64,000 bases of DNA from Nageia nagi. Lineage: Eukaryota > Pinophyta. The stretch covers positions 86,304,001-86,368,000 of the forward strand of contig JBITNC010000001.1 of assembly GCA_050084985.1 (NCBI GenBank), read 5' to 3'. The first letter of the stretch is position 1. Every line of letters begins with the position of its first letter. This document shows, one piece after another, positions 47,425 to 60,600 of this stretch. The position numbers were made by a program, and so were the translations under genes. The notes under the pieces were generated by a model. That model was not told the origin of the DNA. It saw only the letters and a list, made by a program, of their open reading frames with translations, and made no database searches.

Positions 47425-49690
47425 AAGCATTCTTTGCCAAGGAGCAATCCAAAATTTCTAAAGAAAAAGTTCACTTCGATAAAATTAGAAGGATCACTAG
47501 GCTTAATCCTGATATACCTCTTGAGCTCTTTGAACCTCATCCAAATGATCGAATAGATGCTAATGAAGAAGAGTGTGAATCTATTAATTCTATTTTTTGA
47601 ATGAATATTATTAGGGCAAACCCCTAATAAATTTAACATGGATTCTGCTAATAGGGATTTTGAAAATGTAAATCAAGAAACCTTTGCTAACACTTATAAG
47701 AATGGATATGATGATGATGATCTTGATGTTATTTTTGATAATATTAGATTGATAAAAGAATTAATGGACCATACTGATAGAATGGAATATTTTATTACTA
47801 ATAATGCTAAAAATATTATAAGTATTTTAACAAAATATGAGCTATTAGAATTGGATTTGGGTACTTTACTTTCATTAGATACATCATTTCATTATGAAAA
47901 TGCATAGTCATCAAAAAGAATTCAAAAATAAAAATGAAGGACATCAACTACATGCCTACTTGCTCATACGATGCATACTTGCTCATACGATGCATACATT
48001 GTTAAGGTAGAATCTTAGGCTAATATAGAAATGAAACAAATGAAAATCATTTTGAAAAATAAGATAACACTTAGCAAAATTAGATAGATACTTACAAATG
48101 ACAAAAATTAGGTAAACTTGATAAAGATAAGGCAATTTCAATTGAATTTCCAAATCTTGAAAAATGATGTGATCAAATTAATGCTCTAATAAACAAGGCA
48201 TATGGTAAGAAAACTATTTGGACACAAGAAGAATATGAAATTAAAATTGATATACTAGTAGATGCACAAGAGTCTAATGATTTCCAAAAAGATACATATG
48301 ATCAACAATTTAATTTCATATGTTACCTATTAGATAACATATAATAACAACAGACTAATAGAATTGACCCATTCTTAAAACTCAAAGAAGCAAAATTAAA
48401 GAAAGTAGTCGATATCCCTTCCCAACAACATTCAAATACTTCACAACCTACAAACCCTTCATATCCTATCAACCCTCTCCACCACACCCAATAGGTAACC
48501 AATCTATAAATAAATTCTAGCAAGCCACTACACCCTCAACTCAACAAGCAAATACACAACCCCAAAATACACAAATGCCTCTTGTACCTCCACTAAACAT
48601 TAAAAAGTAATAAAGAAAAGGATAAAAAATTGTAATAGATAATATATAATTGTGATGATGAAGATTTCTTGCTTTTCTTAAAACATCCTTTTAATGATAG
48701 AATTATTTCTCAAATTCACATTGGTAAAAAGAGTATCAAGTTTAAAAAATTCAATGGTTTTTAAGATCTAAAAATGCATGTTAGAAAATTTCAAGAAGAA
48801 TCTTTTGAAGTTTTGAATGATCATGATATGCTTACTAAATTTTTCTCAAGTAGCTTAAAAGATGATGCATTAAAATGGTACTTTTTCCTTCCTAAGAAAA
48901 GCATTGATAAATATGAAGATCTTATTTTACAATTCATTATCAAATTCAAGTATAATATTCATGATAAGACCGAATTTAAATATTTGTGCAAAGTTAAACA
49001 AATGCAAGGATAATATTTGAATGATTTTGTAAAAATTTGGAGCTTACTAATAGAGTTACTACTAGTGAAAAAGATTTAAAAGATACTTTTACAAATGCTT
49101 TATTACCAATATTCAAATTAGAGGTGCAGGACCATGATGATATATATTTGGGTTAAATGATTGAAAAATTACTTAGAAAGGAATCTTGTATTTTATAAAA
49201 TTACAAATAATCTCAAAATAATAATAGCCCAAAGGTAATAATTTGAGCATCACCAACACAAGTGGTAGTAGTGGTAAGTACATGTAAGAAATCTTTTAAC
49301 AATAAAAGAAAATACATAAAGCTAACTAAAAGTGTTAACAAAATCCTAAGTGTACTATTAGATAAAGATTTCATTGAACTTCCACCAATTGTTAAACATC
49401 ATTTCACACATGGTGTTCCTAAAAATTATATATTTGAATAATTTTGCAATTATCATAGGACACCAATACACTTAACCAAAAATTGTAAGGATGTAAGAAA
49501 CATTATATAGAACTTCATAGACCAAAAAGCAATTTGAATTGATGATAAATTAGAAAAAGAAGATAGTGATGTTGGTCTTGTACACCCTGATAATAGTTAG
49601 CTTGGTATATTCAAATATCCCTTACCAAGGCCAACCCAACTACCTAAAGGATGTATTGAAATGGTAAGTACACCAAGCATTTTTCAATAC
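47425..49690 (+). pseudogene. Ty3 gag fragment (+ strand)
   Basis: N-terminal part: AKEQSKISKEKVHFDKIRRI and LNPDIPLELFEPHPNDRIDA. Then the open frame 47,638-47,907. The capsid part is at 48,690-49,015: KFKKFNGF, then a stop, MHVRKFQEESFEVLNDHDML, FFSSSLKDDALKWYFFLPKK and YEDLILQFIIKFKYNI, a clear retrotransposon gag pattern. The end (49,430-49,620) has a FCNYHRTPIHLTKNC zinc-type motif. Stops interrupt throughout. No matching pol follows on this strand. Confidence 0.75.
47957..47994. repeat. Perfect 19-bp tandem duplication
   Basis: TACTTGCTCATACGATGCA occurs twice head to tail inside the gag remnant. It probably arose by slippage after the element had died, since 19 is not a multiple of 3. 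Confidence 0.9.
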
Positions 49691-49699
49691 TATTTGTCT

Positions 49700-50490
49700 A
49701 ACATATGTAAGTCATATTGCCATAAATAGTCATAAGCAAAAGATCAATGAACTCTATCAAAAAATGGTGATATCAAATTTCAACAAAAAAGGAGCATAAA
49801 TGTTGGGAATAATCCTTCACACATCATTGGATTCATGGTTTTAATAATAAAGTCAATCCCAATATTTGTACCTACATCAACCAAATGTAATTGGGTCCCC
49901 AAGACCACCCAAGTACGTTGTATTATTGGTTAATTCATGAAATGTAAATGACATATCTACCATAGTGTTTTTTTTATGTTTTTCTTATTTTGTATTTTTC
50001 TTGAGTGTTTTTGTTTCTATGTTTGTTCTATTGTAATTTTGGGTTAATTCCCTCCATGTCACCCATACATTTTTACCAAATAATTGTAAAAATCAATGAT
50101 GTAGATACTATTGTCTTGTTGGTATGACATCTACATCGTGCATCCCATAAACATAAAAGAAAATAAAAAATTTCTTTTCTTACAATATTTATTTTGAAAT
50201 GTGTTTGTTCAACATGCTTTCTGAATTTCTTATGATTCTGTATATAAACTTGAAATTATGTGATGCATAGCAAGGTTTTACATATATTAAATTTGTATCT
50301 TCTATTTTCATTCTTGATACTTTATTTTTACATGTGACAAATTTTATTGCAAATGTTTTCTTAAAGAGTAAGTTAAACTTGTTACTTAAAAAAATATAAA
50401 ATTAAAATAAAAAAATCATAAAATAACTAATAAAATCAATAAACACCAAAATATCCATATATTCATATATAGCCAAAATGGACTATTTTT
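49700..50490. other. No gene seen
   Basis: AT-rich stretch with poly-A/T-rich segments and no recognisable frame. Confidence 0.4.
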
Positions 50491-50498
50491 ATAATAAT

Positions 50499-51425
50499 TC
50501 ATGCGTGGCTTTCCTTGCTACCACTAGCATCCTCACTCTCTACCCTATGGCTTATTTGATCCACAATATCTAATGACAACCCTAGAGAACTAGTAACCTT
50601 GCTACCCATAATACCATAGAAGACTAGAAATGCCTTGGCCTTCTTGTATTTCTCACTAAGTTCCTTGACCTGTTGTTGTAACCTTTGGTTTGCCTTAAGT
50701 TGTTTAGACATGAATGCCTAATACTCATTTGGTGGTGGCATGGTCAACCTCTCTTGCATACAATTATTTTCTTATTCAAGGATAATAACATGAGCCTCCT
50801 ATTTAGCCAAAGTAATCCTCATTGTAGGAAGCTCAACCTCCATATCTCTCAACCTCTCCACTTTAGCCTTTAATGATTGAAGAGTTATAACCTCATCCTC
50901 TAGTGTTGCTATCCTAGCTACAACATCATTTGCCAAGTAAATATAATAAATATTAATATTATAAACATTAAAACAAATTAGAAATGTGAACTAAAAAAAC
51001 TTAAAACCATATATCTACAAAAATAAATGGGATGGCATCTACAAGCAAATCTATTCCAATTGAGTGGTACCTTGAAGTTGGGGGCATTTGAGAAGGTGGC
51101 TCATATGCGGGAATATTTACATCCTCACCATTCTTTGTCATTAGATAGTTACTCCCTCTCCTCCTTATTCATAATGGATGCATGAGATATGAGCCTATGC
51201 CAAATGGGAGCATGCCATATTCTATACACATCCAAAATAGTGACACTCATTTCACTTGTAGGAAAGTGAAAAGTATTTGAATCCATCTCCCAAAGTTCAA
51301 CCAAAACCATCAACAAAGGAAAGTTGATTTGCACATGCCCCACTATGGCCAAATTGTATAAACCTACATCCTCTAACATCTTATTATCTTAATTCTCTCT
51401 AAGCCAAGCTCATGATTTATAAGGT
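50499..51425 (-). pseudogene. Plant-mobile-domain plus coiled-coil reading frame
   Basis: On the - strand, 51,379-51,149 reads VGLYNLAIVGHVQINFPLLM, then FHFPTSEMSVTILDVYRIWH, the pattern of the plant mobile domain (PMD) found in some Ty3 elements, MULEs and a few host genes (TF-F-GE-T-TLEDV). After a linker with PAYEPPSQMPPTS, the frame 50,945-50,499 is a coiled coil (VARIATLEDEVITLQSLKAK, ANQRLQQQVKELSEKYKKAK) with three stops, ending in an acidic tail. It could be a 3' frame of a Ty3 element or a transduplicated host gene. Confidence 0.6.
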
Positions 51426-51429
51426 GCCT

Positions 51430-51930
51430 CAAGCTTCATAGGACCCCTTTTATCAAATGCTTGTGGTCCTATCATGAAAACACTAAATTGAGTTAATAAA
51501 TTGAATATAAAATGAATAAGAATTATAAAATTGAAATTTCAAGGGTAAATGAATTGGGGAAAAATGAAGAATAGATCCCCTCCTAGAATTATTAATAGAA
51601 AATAATGACAATCACCCTCAACAACTAAGCCTTTCCCAAAAATAGCCGCAAACTAGGATTTCCTAGCTCTACATTTCCCACATTCACATGTTTAGAAATT
51701 ATACACATGTGGATGACCATAAAAATAGTAAAAATAATTTTAAAAAAATAAATCCTAATTGTTAGCAAACCTATAAAGGTACCCAATTTCTTTCAAATAA
51801 TTTTACACATTTGCACCAAAAAGTTAGTCCAAATAACTCTAGTAATGTTGTAAATTGTATCAATTAGTTTGTAGGTGCAATTTTGTTTTATTTTTACCTT
51901 TAGAATCCTTAAAAAGGATCAAATTTTCTT
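51430..51930. other. No gene seen
   Basis: AT-rich DNA between the PMD remnant and the CATAAG repeat region. Confidence 0.4.
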
Positions 51931-51932
51931 AG

Positions 51933-52470
51933 CCACATAAGGGAGAGTTCCATCACATAAGTCTTATCTTGATTGCATAAGGATCATTTTGACTACATAA
52001 ACATTTTGGGGTTGAACACATAAGAGTTTCTTCTTCTACATAAGGGTTATTTCCATTGCATAAGGGTTATTATGGTCACATAAGTATTATTTAACCCATA
52101 AAAGCATTGTTGAATTGTCACCTAGTCTATCCGCACAACCCTCATCTCCATCGCATAAGCTATCCCTTGACCACTTAAAGCTTCTTTCTTTTGCATAAGT
52201 TCCATGTTAACCACATTAGCTTTTATTCCCACTATATATGGCTTATTTCCTTAATAGCATAAGATTTTCTTCCTCTCCATAATATGCCTTTCATCCACAT
52301 AATAAAAAGCATGTACTCATAACCCTAGATTTCATTGCATAAAATGTATATTACCTGCATAAGGAATAATTTAATTTATCTACATAAGCTTTATTCTCTC
52401 TACACAAGGGTTGGATTGTACATATAAGGGTTTCATACATTGCATAAGGGTTCCATTAATTACATAATTT
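51933..52470. repeat. Degenerate repeat region built on a CATAAG motif
   Basis: The hexamer CATAAG or a one-base variant occurs about 20 times in 540 bp, usually 20-35 bp apart, often as (G/A)CATAAGGGTT followed by a T/C-rich spacer. In random AT-rich DNA only one or so exact copies would be expected in this length. The irregular spacing suggests an old satellite of about 21 bp that has lost register. Confidence 0.7.
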
Positions 52471-52479
52471 ATAAAAGCC

Positions 52480-54350
52480 CCACTAGGTCTATAATTTATC
52501 TAGCTAGTAGTTTACATAGCTTCCAAGTACTATAATAAGGTGTGTCAATTGTATGAAAGGTGTTCCAAATTAAATCTAGACCATTTCAAGCTATGCACTC
52601 ACTGTTCAAAGATAAAAAATACCATTCTAAAGATAAAGTACCTTTTTATAGTGAGAAAGAAAGTAAATCCATAGTTCAGAGGAGTTGAGTTAGCAAAGTA
52701 GATTCTAGAGTGCAAAATCAAGCTAAAAATACAAATTTCAAACTTTTAGAGTCAAATTTTGTACTATTATGTATTAACAAGTGTTTTGAGATTAAGAATA
52801 TCAATCTAAAGTGCAAAACACTTAAATTTGTATAGTTAAGAGGATGATGACATCAGTAGATAGATCTAAAGTGTAGAATTGAGTCAAAAATAAGGAATCC
52901 ATAGTTTGAAAAAGTTGAGTCAACAAGGTAGGTTCTAGATCCTAGAAGGAAGAAAATTTACTAACTTTGAATGTATGGCAAAGAGAATATGTATTCCACA
53001 TGGTGGAGGTGATATCATCATCCTTTGCATTATGAAAGATAATTTAAAATGGCATTCTCTAGTTAATTACAAAAGAAATTCACACTTCAGAGAGTGTTAA
53101 CATCACATGGTTTCTTTGGAATGTAAAAGTATAAAGGTTACAAAGGAGTTTGACATTATGAAAAGGTATGATGTCAAACTATCTAGTCTACTTCCTAGAT
53201 TCAATCAAAGAAGCACTCTGTATTGTGAATTTATCTAGAAGATGAATACTCATTACCTCTCTAGTATTTCCACATGGAAGCCTTTCAGAATCATTATTAT
53301 CAAATCAAAACTTTAAGCTCCAAATTATATCAAAGTCTACAAAGAGCATTTAAATTTTATTGGAGATATGGTACAACAAAGTAGACTAAATTTTGCCAAA
53401 ATAATGATATTATTAAATAACTTTGTTATCTTCAACACAAGTCTTGATGGTATTGGTTAATCACATAAATAGTGAAACACAATCAAATTAACCATTTAAA
53501 TTGCTTCATTTATGAGATTCAAGTTATGACCATCTAGATTGAAATATGCTTGAATAATTTCATTGTAACATTGTATTTTCCTCTATATTTGATTTTTTGG
53601 GGTCCATCCAAATCTTGCTAATGATGATGTAAGTACATGGATTTAGAGGATGGAATTTAATAAAAAATGTATAATCTCTATTCTAGATGGTGGAGGTGAC
53701 ATAAACATCCTTTGCATTACAAAAGATAGTTCAAAATGTGCTCTCTAGTTCAAAGCAAAGGAAATATGCACTCCAAAGAGTGCTAACACCATCCTATTAT
53801 TTTGCAATGCAAATGTTTTAGAAGAAAATGTGTAGTAATCCTTCAACCTAATTTCAATGCAAATTACTTTAAGGAGAATGCAAATTCAGTTTAGATTCAA
53901 AGATCAAGTCTATAGATCCTCCTTGATCATCAAATATCATTTCAGCTTTAGTTACATAATTTGATCATGAGCAAATCCTTATTTGATTTGGTATTAATAT
54001 GCATCCTAAAGATATGTCATTTTCATAAGAGGACATCATGCCTACATGGAAAGTGATGGAATCAAGAATAAATCCTTTTGAAGAAATTGGTTAGTGGGAA
54101 TAACACATGAATTCATGACACTATAATGGAAACGCTCAATTTATAAATGTGGCTTCCAGACTAGATTTGGACTTACCAAAAATATTTGAATGGTAGAGGC
54201 AACATCTAGATTGAAATTTTCTCAATCTAGCAGTTAAGGTAATGAAAGGGACATCTTAAGCATGTTGAAGGAGTGATGATAAATATTTTTTGAAATGGAA
54301 TTAATTAGCTAGCAATTCGTTATAGATTCTTCATGCTGCTACAAGTACCA
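52480..54350. repeat. Non-coding DNA with a diverged direct repeat
   Basis: No coding frame seen. Segments 53,001-53,115 and 53,688-53,797 are diverged direct copies (both contain GGTGGAGGTGA, ATCCTTTGCATTA, CTCTCTAGTT and AGAGTGTTAAC or AGAGTGCTAAC). The region is almost free of CpG. Confidence 0.55.
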
Positions 54351-55550
54351 TAGGAGGAGGATGAAGAATAGGACTTTTCTGCAAGTTTGCAACTCAAATA
54401 GTAAGTGTCAGTATGTTCTTTTAGTTATTTTATCTTCTTTGTGTTTCTCCCTTGTCTTCTATGCATTCTCATTTAAGACATTTTTTGCATGTCACAGGGT
54501 AGTTAGTAAGTTGCATGATTGCTTATATCATGGATACTTCTATAGTTCTAAGTTTTAGAGTAGTTGTTCTAGGATAGTATTATATTTTTGTTACAAGTAT
54601 TGCAACAAAAATAGAAATCATTTGTGTTACTATAATTCTCTTTTTATGTTATGGATAGCAAGTACTACTACACTATATGGATATAGTTCTTATATTAATG
54701 CAAGTGGTGATACTTCTTGTTAGTTTTATTCCTATTTCATGTGTGAATGCACTATGTTCCAATTGTCAGATGTTACATTATTTGAATGTTTGATAGTTGT
54801 TCCTACTAGCTTTTAAAAGTTTATCTATTACATTATTTGAATGGATAGATATATGAATGTTATATCCTCTCTATTCTATATTATTTTTGTAATGTGTGAC
54901 TTTTTACCCATTGTATAAGAGCATTGATCTAGTTGCTAGGTTGTCTTTCTTGAAGATAAGTCCATTTTTTTTCAAATAAACCCTTAGAATAGGATTATTG
55001 GTGAATTCATTTAAGAGTATATTATGTGAACTCATTACATGGTTACATTCTTAGGGACTAAGGATACAAATATTCCATCTAATATGGAATAATAGCCCAA
55101 GAAGGAGAGCATAAGCTAGGTGTTATCACATATATGTTGATATCAAGGATATTTCATGCTTAATGACACTAGTTTAATGAAAATCAAAGGGATGTAAAAT
55201 TCTATCACAACAGTATTTTGGTTCGTTATCAGGGAGGATTCATTTACTTATCAAATTTGTCTTACTAGAATGATAAAAAAACCTATAAAAATTCATACCA
55301 AGAATGGTACTTGGTTATTGAGTAAGTGTTCAACATGGCCAATACTAGGATTTGGGACTCCCCTTTGTTATCACAAGTATCCAATATTGAAGGATTGTTA
55401 AGAACAAAGGTATGTAATTAGAAACCTATTAATTTAAATCTAACTAATATTTTAGTAGCTTCTTATTCTACTCTTATAGGTTCCATCCCACATATTCGAT
55501 CACCTATTATACCAAGTTCATATATCTCCCAATTGAACCTTAATTAGAAC
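54351..55550. other. Unassigned; possibly the leader or LTR of the 55.6-kb gag
   Basis: AT-rich DNA before a + strand gag remnant. The frame 54,361-54,558 has hydrophobic stretches but no domain. I cannot define an LTR. Confidence 0.3.
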
Positions 55551-55559
55551 CTTCTCATG

Positions 55560-56640
55560 TCTAACCCACAAATGGATAATAGATGGAGGATTGGAAGATA
55601 TAGATATTTTGAATTCACTCAATGGAATCCACCAAATTATATCCCTAATAAATTAGAAAAATACCTATCTATATTTGAGGGGAACAATGAGGATGTGGTA
55701 CTAAACTCTTTTATCATAGTCTAAGTAAACATGCTAGGGATTGGATACAAGGTTTACCTGCTAGTTTAGTAGCTTCCTATAATAGAATGGAGGAGTTGTT
55801 CTTAGCTAAGTATGAAAAAAAGAAGAATGTGTAGTTAATCCTGACTGAGTTAGAAATAATCAAGAAGAAAGAAAATGAATAAAATGATGAATTCAATCAG
55901 AAATTTTTCAAGCTTGTAAATAAACTGCCCACTGATGCTAAGCCTAATAATGTGCAAGCCATTATGTATCACAAGCAAGCCTTTATTAGTGATATAATAT
56001 ATAAACTAAGAAATTAGAAAGTCTAGGATTTGCAAGAATACATGAATGTAGAATTAGAGATTGAGAAGGAAATGATAGGAGATGGTAAACTAAAACTATA
56101 TTCCCTAGATCCTGTAGCTAAAAGCAAACCTAAGAATGCCAAAGTCACTTCTTATATTGGCCTAGAAGAACTTGCTACATCAAGAAAAATGTATAAATAT
56201 GTGTTAGATATACTCTCAAGCATGAACAATAGGATGTCATGAATTGAAAGAGAGAATTACTACTATCCTATTTGTGAAATGCCTCATAATCCTAAGCAAT
56301 AGGGTATCTATTTGTACCAAATGGAAGAGCAAGAGTAAGAAGTTCAAGTGCCTAAAGTAAATTGCATTTGGATTGTTCATGATGAGAATAGTGAGTTGAG
56401 CTTACAACAAGATATGGATACTACTAAAAAATTTCTCATTCAGAATATTATATGTACCAATCCATCTATCATAAAAATGAAACAAGATTTTTCAGTAGTG
56501 TTACTCACTAAGAACAAGGAGGTGGTTATTGAACCAAAACTTAATGTAAATGTCTCCAAACTTAGAAATAGGAATATTTCTAACAAACCAGTAAAGGACC
56601 ATCTTAAGAAATAATTAGATAGTCATAGCATCACTAATAA
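55560..56640 (+). pseudogene. Ty3 gag fragment (+ strand), second copy
   Basis: Motifs in shifting frames: YFEFTQWNPPNYIPNKLEKY, LSIFEGNNEDVVL, RMEELFLAKYEKKKNV, LELEIIKKKENE-like KKKENE and FKLVNKLPTDAK, then the open frame 56,030-56,242 (LEIEKEMIGDGKLKLYSLDP). This is the capsid part of a Ty3 gag of a lineage different from the 47.4-49.7 kb copy. The frame 56,348-56,614 is the C-terminal part. At 56.7 kb it meets the 3' end of an element on the opposite strand. Confidence 0.7.
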
Positions 56641-56999
56641 AGATGTTAATATCCCTAATATGGTTGCTTAATCTTCTTTATCCCAAAATGAATAGGCCCC
56701 ACAAGTCTCTCAAGCCAAACCATTGCAAATAGGTGAAGAGAATCTTGAATAAAATAAGGGAATGCTTCTCATGTCTATTTTCACCTAGGTGTTCATAGAA
56801 GTCAAATCACATTATCCCTATTGGAGGTCTTGGGCTATGGGCATCTCTAGCACTTTATTTTTTGAATCTATAGAGGTTTGAAGCCTTATCAGATTATCTA
56901 GCATCAGGATCTTCTTTAATTTCCTTTGAATCCATTCTTCTTGATTACTCTTCATTTGTTGGTATTATTTCATAATAACATAAATAGACACCTGCTACC

Positions 57000-59030
57000 C
57001 AAATATGGTGATAAACAGAGAATCAACACCCAAATCCTAGGGAAGAGAGGCCAAACTTATTTTGCTGGTGTCGTAAGATTGGCCTAGCTGGGACTTGGGC
57101 TGATGCTAGTGATGGGATTTACTAAGAATGGTGGTGGTGATGGTGGGGATGATGATGGTATGGTGATGATATAAATGAGAGGAGTAACAAGGGAAATATA
57201 TGTGGAATGAGTAGGATCATGCCATTGGGAAGGTGTAGGCAAAAAACAAACTTGGTGGTGTGATGGGTGTTAGAGAGGTTGTTACAGCTATAGAAAGGGG
57301 GGTTGGAGTAGATATTAGTGAGATAACTTGAATACTAAGGGTATCTAAAAGAGAAGTAGAAGGAGGAGAGAAAGAGAGAATACCTATTAGAGTGGATGTC
57401 CTCCTCTTCTTCTTTGGTGAAAGGGGGACCTTTTGAGCTTTCCTCTTTGTTGTATATACTTCTTTCCCTTTTCATGTATCTTGTACATCTTGGGAGGTAG
57501 CCTCTCTAGCCTTTTCTCTAGGTTGTTCTTCTAGGCTAGTCCTTATGGCTTCTAGTTGATATTCTTCTTCTTCTTCTTCATCAATTTTTGGATACTCTTC
57601 AGCAGGGTCATATGAAGGGTGCTCCATTTTCCACATATCTTTGAACACATCATCAAGGTCAAACTCAAGAGGAGTGAATTTGTTCCTTAATTCAATTTGA
57701 TATTGGTTAAAAATGATGATTTCTCCTCACTCCACTTAAGCCTTCTCAATGTGGCAAAAAATATTTTGGGAATTGAATCCATACTTGGATTAAAAGCTAC
57801 CTTCTTTTCATAAAAACTCATCCATGGTGGTAGCAAATCTTTAGCAATCAAGGACATAAGCATAGGTTTATCTTTATTTCCTAGATTTCTCCATTTATCT
57901 AAATTAGGTTTAGCTTCCACTTTGAAGCTGGGAGGATTGGGCTAATTTTTCAACCTTTTGCTAAAAACATCTTTAGGATCATATAAACTATACTAATTGA
58001 TCCTTTTCAATTTCAACCTAAGTAGCTTCTCCTTCAGTTGGTTGCCTACCCCTCGATTTTGAAGTACCAAGTCATGCACCTTGTGGGGTAGAGTAAAAAC
58101 TAATCTCTTCTTAGCTGTATCTATCTATACTCTATACTTAAGATCCAATCAATGACATGTATAGGCAATAAGAAAGGGGTAATAATAAAACCATAAAGTC
58201 TAATGAATGTTCCTTCTTTAGTGAAGAACCAATCCCAGTCTCCCCATGAGGCATCCAAAGATTCAATTTTGAAGCTTCTGATAGCCATGGAATTTTAGGA
58301 GCTAATAGGCTTATGGTTGGAACTAAGAAGGTTTCCACAAAGCCATAGTAATCAGCTAATGAGCTTACTTCCTTAGTCCATTTATCTACAAACCTAAGGG
58401 ACCCATCTCCTTCAAGCCTAGTTAAGGTTAATTTTTTGAAAAAACCTAAATTTTGGTGGATCAACAACTAAACAATGTATGATGCAAATGTGAAGTGAGA
58501 CCCTTAATCAATTTCTTCTAGTTGCTTTGAAATCTTATCTAAAATAGCAACAGCCCATTCATAAATGATAGCAACACTTTTGAATTTGGAACTTCTAGGA
58601 AATTTATAGCTCCTACATTTTTGTTCAACCAAGATAGGATATTTTCCCTTAGGTTTGAGCTTGGCCTTATATCCTAATTTATTAAGATAGGGGGAGAAAA
58701 TAGAGTAGGTGTATTAAAAGCACTTACTAGAGATGCAAGGTCTAGGCTAAGAATTACCTTCCCCTACAAATCCCTTACGACCCTCATTGTAGGATCAATT
58801 TCTCCTTTTATCAACTCTATTAGTTTTGGAATTAGAAAGCATCTATGAGGGATAAAATACATGAGCCTTGATCCCATTGGTGCATGAGCGATATGATTAA
58901 AACCAAAAATAGGACACTTACCTTTTGTGGTGCCCTTCAAATTCTTATTTTGAGCTATTATTTTGGTATCCCATAACAAATCCATTGAATCAACAACCCT
59001 TTTAACTACCTTTCTTGAAGTAGGCATCAT
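57000..59030 (-). pseudogene. 3' reading frame of the - strand Tat-type element, function unknown
   Basis: Pieces on the - strand: 59,030-58,764 (MMPTSRKVVKRVVDSMDLLW), 58,467-58,138 (IHQNLGFFKKLTLTRLEGDG, then VDKWTKEVSSLADYYGF), a GDWDWFFTKEGTFIRLYGF stretch in another frame near 58,230, and 57,920-57,687. Toward the end it has an acidic run (PKIDEEEEEEYQ, near 57,590-57,550), a basic cluster PLSPKKKRRTS near 57,410 that resembles a nuclear localisation signal, and a Ser/Thr/Pro-rich tail. The WFF-TFIRLYGF pattern matches the 3' frame near 39.7 kb. No known domain is recognised. Confidence 0.55.
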
Positions 59031-59469
59031 ACTTTTTTAGATTATGCTTCCAAGTATACTAGGCTCTAACTTAACAATTCTAAATAACACTCTATGGTTC
59101 TTAACTCTATTGAAGGCTAGGAAATTAGATAACTGCAACTCTTCAAAGGCTCTAGAATTTGTATGTTTTAAAATGCACCACCTTGGCTTCTTTTATGCTT
59201 AAATTCCCATGCTTCATATTTGCTTTTTTAGTCATGCGATATAACTACTGCATCATTTGCATTAATAACTAATTTGATATTTTTGAAATTTTCTTAGGAA
59301 CCTTGATTCCAATGGTGCTAGAAATGCCTTCAGCCATTAAAATTATTATTGATCAAAAGTACTACTATTTTGGGAATTAAATGCAAAACATTCCATATTT
59401 ACAAGAGTATTAGATTGTGTTTTAAAAGTAATCTCCTGCCCATGTGGGATTGAAGTGTTTCAAATGCTA

Positions 59470-60600
59470 CCCATTTACTAAAAGTGGTAGCCTCCATCCA
59501 TTTAACTTAGCTACTTTAAAGGCATGTCTCCTAATGCATTTGGCTATGATGTATGGTCCTAACCACAAAGATTCAAAATTCTAATGCTTTTCAAGCTTGG
59601 CTCTATCTTTGTCCCATTTTAAAACAAGGTCTCCTTCTTTAAAGATTTTCGAAGAAGCTTTTTGGGTATCAAACCATTTCTTTATAACTTCATTTCGCTT
59701 TTGTAAATCTAGATACACCTTATTTCAAGATTCTTCTATATGTAATAGTTCGTTCATCTAAATTGAAGTGGTTTAAATTCATCATCGTACTCTTAAAGTA
59801 TTATCAGAGTAGGGAGCTCTATATGACTTGGTAGCAAAGCCCTTTTTCCATATACCAATACATATGGCTTGGCCTTAATAGCTAACTTTATAATGATTCT
59901 ATCTACCCATAATGCCCAATTTAGCTTCTCATTTCAAGTTCAAGGATTATCCTCTACATTCCTCTTGAGAATCCTTAACAAATTTTTATTTATCGATTCA
60001 ACAAGTACATTACCCTATGGATAGTAATTTGAGGAAGTTTTCTAGTAGATTATGTATCTCATAGCAAAATTAGTGATATATATCCCTACAAATGTTGAGC
60101 CATTGTCAAAGATGATCATTTGAGGGATTCCATACCTAGTAATTAGCTTTTCAAGGAATTTTAGAATAGTTTTTTTATTTGCCTCTTTCACAACTTTTGG
60201 TTTGGCCCATCTAGTGAAATAGTCAGTGGTGGTGAGGATGAATTTGTGCTTGATCAAGGAATTTGGATTGATAATCCCAATAAAGTCCAATCCCCATAGT
60301 TGGAATGGTTCTTCTACCTAGATTGGTTCTAATGGTAAAGCTACCTTTCTCTTCCTACCTACAAACCTTTGACATTTCTCACAACATTGAACCTTCACAA
60401 AAGCATCTCTGAACATAATGGGCCAATAATAACCTACTTGAATTATTTTACCCACCATTATATAACTAGAATAATGACCTCTAGATACCCTAGAATGAAA
60501 CTCTTCAATCATCTTTGCTATCCTAGATGAAGGTATACACCTTAGTAATATTCCATCATGATTCCTTCTATATAGTACTTGGTCAATTCTTGTATAAATT
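59470..60600 (-). pseudogene. Ty3 integrase of the - strand element
   Basis: The zinc-binding part is 60,512-60,318 (EEFHSRVSRGHYSSYIMVGK, then CCEKCQRFVGRKRKV). The core is 60,290-60,042 (INPNSLIKHKFILTTTDYFT, GIPQMIIFDNGSTF), with both catalytic aspartates present. Further on are NVLVESINKNLLRILKRNVE (catalytic glutamate region) and LNWALWVDRI. Stops occur after the core. No chromodomain is seen. Confidence 0.8.

Noticed and set aside
51933-52470. A CRISPR-like array
   Set aside because: The repeated motif is only 6-10 bp, degenerate and unevenly spaced, and the surroundings are plant retroelements.
54361-54558. Small membrane protein frame of 65 codons
   Set aside because: Hydrophobicity follows from T-rich sequence. 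There is no conserved motif or supporting context.
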